NCBI GenBank assembly: GCA_964235605.1
Contig: CAXSCR010000097.1
Coordinates: forward strand, 1-9,620
Reading direction: 5' to 3'
Length of the DNA stretch: 9,620 bases
Origin: DATCRE01 sp964235605
Lineage (GTDB): Bacteria > Bacteroidota > Bacteroidia > Cytophagales > Cyclobacteriaceae
Positions 1-6,200 of the stretch are shown piece after piece; positions within the stretch are counted from its first letter, which is position 1, and each line of letters starts with the position of its first letter. Made by a program: the position numbers and the translations under genes. The notes under the pieces are model-generated. The model saw nothing but the letters and a program-made list of their open reading frames with translations. It did no database searches and was not told the DNA's origin.

Positions 1-74
1 TCGAACAAATTCCCATCTCACGGATTTAGCACAGCGCGATAAAAGCTATTTCCCTGGAGATTGGTGTACACGAT

Positions 75-566
75 CTATTTGCCAATCTCACTTAACAGAT
101 TATTTAAGTTCAATGATTTGGTAAACATTTCTATTGATCCATCACTTTTGTATGACCATAATTCTTTAGGCCTATCCCAATATAACTCCACACCAATCTT
201 ATCTGGGTCATTTAAATATAAAGCTTCTGAAACACCATGGTCAGAAGCTCCAGTCAATGGATACTCGTGTTTAATCAGTCGATCGAAAATAGTAGCCAGA
301 TCCTTTCTGGTAGGATAAAGAATGGCAATGTGGTATAACCCTGCAGTATTTAATGGTGATGGCGCAGCATCCTTACTATGCCACGTGTTTAAACCAATAT
401 GATGGTGATAACCGCCAGCGGATATAAATGCAGCTTGGTCACCATATAACGTTGTAATTTCGAAACCTAAAAGGTCACAATAAAATGCCAATGATCTTTT
501 TAGGTCAGCGACTTTTAAATGAACATGACCAATACGCGTATTGGTAGGTACAATATAGTCTTTCAT
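75..566 (-). CDS. Single-domain VOC-family (glyoxalase/extradiol dioxygenase fold) protein, CatE-like
   Basis: A 163-residue protein of the vicinal oxygen chelate superfamily, closest in feel to the CatE-like 'catechol-2,3-dioxygenase' group. The visible signatures are GHVHLKVADL (residues 13-22), the GGYHHHIGLNTW block (51-62), GLYHIAILYP (76-85), SDHGVSEALYL (108-118) and DPDxxGVELYWDRP (120-133). By analogy with the family, the metal ligands would be H14, H79 and E127, all present, so the active site looks intact. Classical CatE has two such domains (about 280 residues); this protein has one complete beta-alpha-beta pair set and probably acts as a cytoplasmic dimer. The actual substrate cannot be read from the sequence; ring cleavage, glyoxalase or thiol-transfer chemistry are all possible in this fold. 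The ATG at 564-566 precedes the first conserved strand by 13 codons. The gene is monocistronic as far as can be seen, with its own promoter at 631-638. Confidence 0.88.
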   Translation of the reverse strand: MKDYIVPTNTRIGHVHLKVADLKRSLAFYCDLLGFEITTLYGDQAAFISAGGYHHHIGLNTWHSKDAAPSPLNTAGLYHIAILYPTRKDLATIFDRLIKHEYPLTGASDHGVSEALYLNDPDKIGVELYWDRPKELWSYKSDGSIEMFTKSLNLNNLLSEIGK

Positions 567-630
567 GTTTGTTTAAGTAATGAACTAATCTATTCTAAGA
601 CAATTTCAGGAAGCATGTAGTAATGTAAAA

Positions 631-638
631 CAAAGGTA
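631..638 (-). promoter_or_regulatory. Bacteroidota-type -7 box of the VOC gene
   Basis: On the minus strand this reads TACCTTTG, a perfect match to the TAnnTTTG -7 consensus known for the primary sigma factor of Bacteroidota. It lies about 65 bases upstream of the VOC start codon. No convincing TTTG -33 box is seen at the expected distance, which fits a promoter that needs help or is tightly regulated. The box is partly inside a palindrome (635-648). Confidence 0.55.
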
Positions 639-648
639 CCGCCGTACC
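635..648. promoter_or_regulatory. Candidate operator: GGTAC-N4-GTACC palindrome plus tandem GTACCGCC repeat
   Basis: Positions 635-648 form a perfect inverted repeat GGTAC-CGCC-GTACC, and positions 636-651 can also be read as two tandem copies of GTACCGCC. The palindrome overlaps the TACCTTTG box by four bases, so a bound dimeric regulator would cover the -7 element. It is GC-rich in a very AT-rich intergenic stretch. Small winged-helix regulators of the HxlR and MarR families bind short palindromes of this size and often control VOC-type genes; assigning one of these families here is inference. No regulator gene is present nearby. Confidence 0.5.
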
Positions 649-698
649 GCCTAAATATAAAATATTGCTAGATTATTAGATTATTATGACGAGTGTAA

Positions 699-1049
699 TT
701 ACTTCTTATTTAACTGATGTGATGCGATAATTTCTTGCAACTCTTTTTTAGAGAATCCAAGCTTTTCTGACACCATTCTTATTAGTTCCACTTCTGCGGG
801 AGCAAACTCGCCATCTACTAACGCTAGATCTATCATTTCATGAAGTTGCCTTCCTCTTTCTTGCGTATTTTGTGGAATCAGATAAACATACTCATCAGCC
901 CGTTGAAGCATAATATTCAACCTATCGAGTGGTATACCTTGTTCATAAGCAATTTTAGCGAGCGCTACTCTTTCAACCTCTTCAATTTTGCCATCTGCTG
1001 CTGAGAGTGAAATCAGGTTTCGAAAATGCTCAAGTTTTATAGGGTCCAA
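699..1049 (-). CDS. TerB-like (tellurite-resistance/Dj-A-N-terminal type) helical protein
   Basis: A 116-residue, all-helical protein with the TerB-like double motif: AADGKIEEVE around residues 17-26 and LVDGEFAPAEVELI around 77-90. These are the two acidic helix-turn-helix repeats that can bind metal in TerB-type folds (D19, E23/E24 and D79, E86). The C-terminal helix (about 92-112) carries the usual 'ekLGFSkkELqeII' pattern. There is no signal peptide or membrane segment, so it is cytoplasmic. The start is TTG (LDPIKLEHF as read); no ATG is available upstream in frame before unlikely sequence, and the first helix begins right after it. The role of lone TerB-domain proteins is not well defined; they are linked to stress or membrane-associated metal sensing. 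No other ter genes are here, so a tellurite phenotype should not be assumed. Confidence 0.75.
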   Translation of the reverse strand: MDPIKLEHFRNLISLSAADGKIEEVERVALAKIAYEQGIPLDRLNIMLQRADEYVYLIPQNTQERGRQLHEMIDLALVDGEFAPAEVELIRMVSEKLGFSKKELQEIIASHQLNKK

Positions 1050-1072
1050 GCGTATGAATAGTTTAGTGTAAT

Positions 1073-1100
1073 TAAAGATAGATAATTAAACTATCACCAA
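1073..1100 (-). promoter_or_regulatory. Possible promoter of the TerB-like gene
   Basis: On the minus strand a TTG (1098-1100) is followed after 17 bases by TATCTTTA (1073-1080), a one-mismatch match to TAnnTTTG. The predicted transcription start would be about 15-20 bases before the TTG start codon at 1049, which is a reasonable leader. The match is imperfect and the region is AT-rich, so it could be chance. Confidence 0.3.
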
Positions 1101-1436
1101 CAATTACCCTGAAAATTATAACATATTTCCTCTCATATACTATTGCTGTACCATACCCTTATATTGAAATGTCTACAGCATCGATGCCATAATTTTTACA
1201 AGTCTCTTAAAAGAATTTGGAAAGAAATTCTCTGCTCATTCTAATGACTGCCCTAAATGAGTTTATTAACCTTATAATATTCATAGCGTATCATGAGTCA
1301 CCACATTGCATGAAGAGTATAAAATCAAAGACCTACTTGGAATTCGGTAATGATAATGTGTAATTCCTGTAAACCTAAATCTATGCATTCTACCATATTT
1401 TAAAGTTCCATTTATTAATTATCCTTAGATTATATA
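1101..1436. other. AT-rich stretch without a recognisable gene
   Basis: No frame on either strand carries a convincing coding segment. A short minus-strand open stretch begins with an ATG shortly after the YfiR relic stops, but it ends after about 24 codons and I cannot relate it to a family. Since it lies directly downstream of a decayed gene, it may be the remains of a further gene in the same lost operon. No repeat, strong hairpin or RNA gene was found by eye. Confidence 0.4.
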
Positions 1437-1949
1437 TTACGAGTGCGTATTTATCATAATAGCCATACTGGTTAACTGGCTGGATACTTTCAAATCTGAA
1501 CTATTAACAACAGTTTGATTAAGTTCGAACTTTAATTTACCATCAATCACTTTGAAATTGATGCAACTACCTTCCTGACCCATCTCGTCTCCGTCTGTAA
1601 CCGTTAAAACAGATTTATCAATACCATTCTTATACTTTCAAATTCTTTATTCTTAGCCTTGCCTACGTAAATTACCTGGCAAGTTCCGGCCACATCAAAC
1701 AGTGGCAAGTTTTTTAATAAGATATTTCTTAACTCCCTTAGGCTTTCCGTGATACCATAGTTTGAGGGTATTGAAAACATTTTCATCCCCAATCACACCT
1801 ATCACAAAATCTCCGCATCACCTTCATTTGGCCATTGTATATATTTAGTTATACAGCGTTGCACAATGAATTTCATGTGGTGCTCTTTCCTGTGCCCATA
1901 TGTTAAGGGTCGCAAACTGAATTATCATTAGAAAAATTAACTTTCTCAT
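1437..1949 (-). pseudogene. YfiR/DUF4154-family periplasmic protein gene, broken by several frameshifts
   Basis: Read in pieces across frames, the minus strand spells a YfiR-like (DUF4154) protein of about 170 residues, near the usual length. It begins MRKLIFLMIIQFATL...WAQ, a signal peptide with a signal-peptidase-like end. Then come TKYIQWPNEGDA, a block ending VIGVIGDENVFNTL, the cysteine strand VAGTCQVIYVGKA, KSVLTVTDG, INFKVIDGKLKFELN and LKVSSQL, the order expected for the family. These blocks lie in different frames: shifts occur near 1848, 1813, 1705 and 1630, so at least four indels separate start from stop (1437-1439). In family members the mature protein sits in the periplasm and often acts with membrane sensors; YfiR of Pseudomonas represses a diguanylate cyclase. 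An IS remnant starts about 10 bases upstream of the start codon, so loss of expression may have come first. Function is certainly lost if the assembly is right. Confidence 0.8.
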
Positions 1950-1958
1950 AATCCTAAG

Positions 1959-2248
1959 TAATTAGGGTCTGTTGAAAAAGTAAATATTGATATTTTTTGG
2001 GGTGCGGCTTTGAAGCCGACACCCATTGCAATTAGTGAACATGATTACAAATTGTTTGGAAAAGGGTGTTACAAATTCATCGTGCAAAGGCTGACCTTGA
2101 CTGAGGTAGCTTTGTTTCGATGCACGGTTTTTTACGGCTTTTGGCATTTTTCCTAGCACTTGATTTTTAAAGATCAGCAAAAAATCCATGTCCTATTAAA
2201 AATTTACAATGTTTTAAAGAATTTTAACTTTTCAGCAGGCCCTAATTA
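1959..2248. mobile_element. 278-bp internally deleted IS remnant with terminal inverted repeats and TAATTA flanks
   Basis: The element core is 1965-2242. Its left end reads GGGTCTGTTGAAAA and its right end, reverse complemented, GGGCCTGCTGAAAA, a 12/14 match. Both ends are flanked by TAATTA (1959-1964 and 2243-2248), a likely target duplication, although TAATTA is itself palindromic. From 2147 on the minus strand a short reading frame starts MPKAVKNRASKQSYLSQGQ and continues through HDEFVTPF, which resembles the N-terminus of Bacteroidota transposases of the IS5/IS1182 kind. The frame then loses similarity and runs into the far end, using the TAA of the flank as stop. This means that nearly the whole transposase has been deleted, leaving a non-autonomous, MITE-like derivative. 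The family assignment is from memory of the sequence style and is uncertain. Confidence 0.7.
2000..2024. terminator. Hairpin inside the IS end (terminator-like)
   Basis: GGGTG (2000-2004) pairs with CACCC (2020-2024), and CGGCTT (2005-2010) with AAGCCG (2013-2018), giving an 11-bp stem with one bulged A and a two-base loop region. On the plus-strand side it is preceded by a run of T (1993-1998), so read on the minus strand it is followed by a run of A, not T. Such hairpins near the transposase 3' end are common in IS elements and may protect against read-through. A related, imperfect copy occurs in the second IS end at about 2519-2540. Confidence 0.4.
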
Positions 2249-2514
2249 GTAGTATATGCAATACTGAAATGTGTCTGTCAATTCGTAGACGCACTGTGAA
2301 CACTGCAAATAAGTTACCACATAAAGTTGATATAAATAAGGGTTGTTTTAAGAGCTTAAAAGCAACGTATGTAAAGTTGTTGAGGTTAATATTATTTTTA
2401 AAGTGAATTGGATAAAACTACTACCATCATTCACTAAATAGAAACTTTGATAAATTATATAGATTGTTTAAAATCTACCTATTGGCATAATTATAATTAA
2501 ATAAGAATCTTACA
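2249..2514. other. AT-rich spacer between the two IS ends, no gene seen
   Basis: This stretch separates the 278-bp remnant from the solo IS end. All frames are interrupted often, no transposase motif is visible, and I see no further inverted repeat matching the GGGTCTG ends. It may be the eroded interior of a second IS copy or unrelated DNA. Confidence 0.4.
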
Positions 2515-2580
2515 CAATGCCGGCTTTCAAAGCTGCACCCATTTAAAAAAAATATCAATATTTACTTTTTCCGCAGACCC
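2515..2580. mobile_element. Solo IS end, inverted relative to the end at 1965
   Basis: Reverse complemented from 2580, this stretch starts GGGTCTGCGGAAAAAG and matches the left end of the remnant at 1965-1998 in 32 of 34 positions. Similarity continues with gaps through the hairpin (GGGTGCAGCTTTGAAAGCC here) until about 2515. It is therefore a second copy of the same, hairpin-bearing end of the same IS type, pointing outwards. Its partner end is not visible. The base after it on the right begins TCATTA, one mismatch from the TAATTA that flanks the other end. Confidence 0.65.
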
Positions 2581-2693
2581 TCATTATCGAACCGTGGTAT
2601 CCTTTTATAAGAAGGGATTGAAACATACTTTTTTTGAGAATTGGCACTATTAATATCTCTACCATATTGATCAATTACATAATCACCTTTCAT
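2562..2693 (-). pseudogene. Truncated coding relic running into the IS end
   Basis: An open minus-strand stretch from the ATG at 2693 reads MKGDYVIDQYGRDIN and, further on, KKYVSIPSYKRIPRFDNE; it then enters the IS end at 2580 and stops at 2562 within it. The frame is also open for about 16 codons upstream of that ATG. Composition is protein-like and much more GC-balanced than the spacer, but I do not recognise a family. An overlapping frame upstream reads KAPEIKMPST before a stop, so one more frameshift may separate two parts of the same gene. Joining the flanks without the IS gives an in-frame end (about four more codons) and a TGA that overlaps the ATG of the YfiR relic. Confidence 0.4.
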
Positions 2694-2797
2694 ATGTATA
2701 CGTTTAGTCGGTACTTGGCATTTTAATTTCTGGAGCCTTATTATAGTTGCACTGCACTAGGTTTACTCGTGAACAGATTATGAGCCATATGAAGAGG

Positions 2798-3241
2798 TCA
2801 ATATTTATTGGCCGTAATAGCCTTAAAATGACTTACTGCTTTTAGCAGATTTTCATTAAGGTTTGCCGCTATAACTTTTAAAACGTCTTTTAGCTCAACA
2901 AAATCGCTTGGCTTGGAAAAAAAACATAGGGCTCCGAGATCTATAGCAATATTGGCGTCTCTCTTGTGTGATGAGGTGGAGTACATTATAACCGGAATAT
3001 CTTTATACCGTTCATTTGTTTTTAGTTCTGTTAAGCACTTCCATCCATTCATTCCGGGCATGTTAATGTCAAGAAATATAATTTGTGGCCTTTCAAATTC
3101 TTTGTTCTCTAATATCTCTAACACCTGCTTGCCACTTGTCACACAATAACAAACAATTAAGGGATCAATTTTCTCAAGTGCTTCACGAAAAAGTTCTGTA
3201 TCGTCTCTATCATCATCAGCTAATAAAAATATTTTTTTCAT
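2798..3241 (-). CDS. Stand-alone response regulator receiver protein (Rcp1-like)
   Basis: A 147-residue single-domain receiver with no output domain. The acidic pocket is D9/D10, the phosphorylated aspartate is D58 in FLDINMPGMNG (56-66), the switch residue lies in MYSTSS (S88 or T89), and the conserved lysine is K110 in FSKP. All key residues are present, so it should accept phosphate. The DDxRDDxELFxEAL opening and the missing DNA-binding domain are typical of receivers that pair with phytochrome-like kinases (Cph1/Rcp1), and such proteins are common in Bacteroidota. It acts in the cytoplasm as a phosphate shuttle or by binding a protein partner. The gene begins 14 bases after the kinase stop codon on the same strand, so the two are almost surely co-transcribed, with this receiver as a substrate of that kinase, most likely of its C-terminal core. 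Confidence 0.92.
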   Translation of the reverse strand: MKKIFLLADDDRDDTELFREALEKIDPLIVCYCVTSGKQVLEILENKEFERPQIIFLDINMPGMNGWKCLTELKTNERYKDIPVIMYSTSSHKRDANIAIDLGALCFFSKPSDFVELKDVLKVIAANLNENLLKAVSHFKAITANKY

Positions 3242-3255
3242 AGTGAAGTATTTTT

Positions 3256-6200
3256 TTAGATGAGATCGCCGGAAGATCTTAAGGAAAAAATAATTTCAAA
3301 AATTGCGCCTTCATTTTCAACGCCTGTTGCAGAAATGGTTCCTCCATGCCGCTCAACAATTTTTTTACAAAGTGCCAATCCTAACCCTGTCCCTTCATAT
3401 AGATCTTTTGGATGCAGACGAAAAAATGTTTTAAAAATTTTCTCTCCTTCATCCTGGCTAAAACCAATACCATTGTCTTTCACCGATATACTTACATAAT
3501 CTTCTTTTCTTTCAGTTGTTATTTCTATTATAGGAGGCGTGTCAGGTTTTGAAAACTTCAGCGAGTTATAAATAAGGTTATAGAACAATTGGTAGATCAA
3601 AATAGGTGAGCCTTCAACAGTAGAAAGCTTATTAAATTGGATTGATGCACGTTTCAATGTAATCATCACTTCAAGGTCAGATTCGATTTGACTAAATACT
3701 TCATTGAGATCAATTGTTTCTGTGGTTTGATCCCTAGCCTCCAACGAAGAATACAATAATACACCATCTATCATTGCATACATTCTGGTTGCAGCACTTT
3801 GCATTTTTGCCAGATATGTTTTTGCTTTTTCAGGTAAGTTATCTCCAAACTCCTGTGTGAGGCGATTGCCAAATGTTCTGATCTTGCGTACAGGTTCTTT
3901 CAAGTCATGAGAGGCAACGTGGGCAAACTGCTGTAGGTCTTCATTGGATCTTTGTAATTCCTGTGTTCTTTCATTAACCAACGCTTCCAGCTTTTCTTCA
4001 ATAATCTTTTGTTCATGCACATCAAACCCCACACCTACAAAGCCTATAAATTCACCAGTGTGAAAGTATCTTGGATTGCTTTTGAATAAATGCCAACGGT
4101 ACTCACCATCATGCCTTCTTAGCCGAACCGCAGGCAGTGTATAGGGCGTCCGTTCCAGGAAAGCAGGCACATAAATATCAAGCACTTCCTGTAAATCATC
4201 AGGATGTACAATGCCATTCCAAGCCCGGCCTATGGCATCCTCAAAGGTTTGACCGGTATAATCAAGCCAGCTTTTATTAAAGTAAGACATAGTGGCCGCG
4301 GCATCTGGCTCTACAAGGTAAACAATCATAGGGCTTTGGTCGGCTAGGATACGGAAGCGGCTTTCGCTTTCTATTATTTTTTCTTCTGCTTGTTTGCGTT
4401 CAGTAATGTCAACCGATGAACCGACAAAACCCAAAAATTCATTATTATCGCCCATACGTGGATTGCCTTGTGCCATCACCCAGCGCCAATGCCCATCTGC
4501 CCTTAATAGGCGGCACTCCAATGAGTAAGAACGGCGTTCGGCAATAGCCGTATTTATTGTATCGAACGTAGCCTGAACATCCACTGGATGAACAATTTTT
4601 TCCCAATCCGAAATGTCTTCAATCTTTGACACCCCTATAAAATCAAGAAACGTTTTGTTGTAATAGGAAGACAAACCATTGGCTTCGATGGTCCAGATAA
4701 GCACCGGTGAGGCATCCGCCATAGTTCGGAAGCGGCTTTCGCTTTCTTTTATTTTTTCTTCAGCTTGTTTGCGTTCGGTGATGTTATTAAAGATACTGGC
4801 GACTATACGGCTGCCGTTGCCACCGACCCGTAACGTATAAACGTCAAACCAACGGTTTAACGCACTTACATATTGTTCGTATCGAGTTCCCTCGCCGGTG
4901 AGTGCCACTTTTCCCATACGTTCAAGAAAGCTTTCTTCAATGTCAAGCATTAGTTCACGAACGCGCATACCTGCAACAGTATGAGACACTCCGCTCATAG
5001 CTTCATGTGCACGATTCATTTCAAGAAAAATGTAATCATGGGCTTTTCCTTTATCGTCAAACAGCACTTCGACCATATTAAAGCCTTCGTCAATGGAATC
5101 GAATAGCGTACGGTATTTTTCTTCTGATTTACGCAAGGCTTCTTCTGCTTTCGCTCTTTCTACTGCTGCCCATGAGCGTTCGGCTGTTTCTATTGTTAGT
5201 TGCACCTCTGAGTCTGTCCATTTCCTTGGCTTGCTTTGCACAAGGGAAAGCAGTCCTACAGGCTTGCCGTTTTTAATGACCGGTACATTGATAAATGAAA
5301 TATTCTGCATCTGCAGGCAAAGCTGTTTTAATTCTTCATCTATTATCTCGGTAGTATTCACATCTTCAACAATAAAAGGATGACCGGCAGTTAATAGGGT
5401 TTTAAACAAGGCAAAGCTGCGTAAGGAATACACACCGATAAGTGAGGGCAAATCTCCGCGCAAGGCGTCACGCAGAATAATGACATTATCTTCTTCTATA
5501 GTAGAATAGTGACATCTGTCTGCGTCCATAAATTCCATGGCTATTTTTGTAACTGCTTCTTCAATATCCACGGGGTTGCTGAGCGAACGAAGCGCGTCGC
5601 TCAGTTTCAGCAGGAATGCCTGTTGCTTTTCACTTTCTTCAATTTTTTTTCTTGCTAAAACCTGTTCTGTAACATCAACACCATGCACTAATATTCCATC
5701 TGTTTCCCCTTCACTGTTATGAGATGGCTGGTAAACATAGTTGAAGTAAACCTCTTCTAGCTTTCCATTTCCCTTATCTATCTTTGAAGGCAATTCATTA
5801 CCAATAAAACGTTCTCCTGTTGAATAAACATTATCCAAAAGTTCAAATAAACCTTGTCCCTCCCCTTCAGGCAATGCTTTCCGTATTGGCTTTCCTAAAA
5901 TATCCCTGTTTCCGATAAGCTGCAGATACATGTCATTAGCTAGTTCAAACACATGCTGCGGGCCTCGAAGCACACAGATAATCGCTGGCGCTTCTAAAAA
6001 TAAATTGCGCACATTGCCTTCCAGTTCTTTACGCAGCTTTACTATTTTTATTTGCGCCATTACCCTTGCCACTAATTCTTTTGCCGAAAATGGTTTTACC
6101 AAATAATCATCAGCGCCTGTTTCCAATCCTTCTATTCTTGATTCTTCCCCGGCACGGGCAGTGAGGAAAATGACAGGAATATTTTCTGTGGTTTTGTTGC

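Noticed and set aside
61..318. Plus-strand frame opposite the VOC gene
   Set aside because: The minus strand shows a complete VOC motif set over the same bases; the plus frame has no motif and runs off as an antisense shadow.
1604..1792. 62-residue minus-strand frame as a stand-alone gene
   Set aside because: It is one frame segment of the YfiR/DUF4154 pseudogene; its start lies inside the VIGVIGDENVF region read in another frame.
1962..2189. 75-residue frame as an intact gene
   Set aside because: It begins in a transposase-like N-terminus but loses similarity, reads through the IS hairpin and ends in the flank; it is a by-product of the internal deletion.
2249..2514. Possible regulatory RNA or retron-like element between the IS ends
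   Set aside because: No stable long stem, no repeated unit and no associated protein gene were found by eye; treated as eroded spacer.
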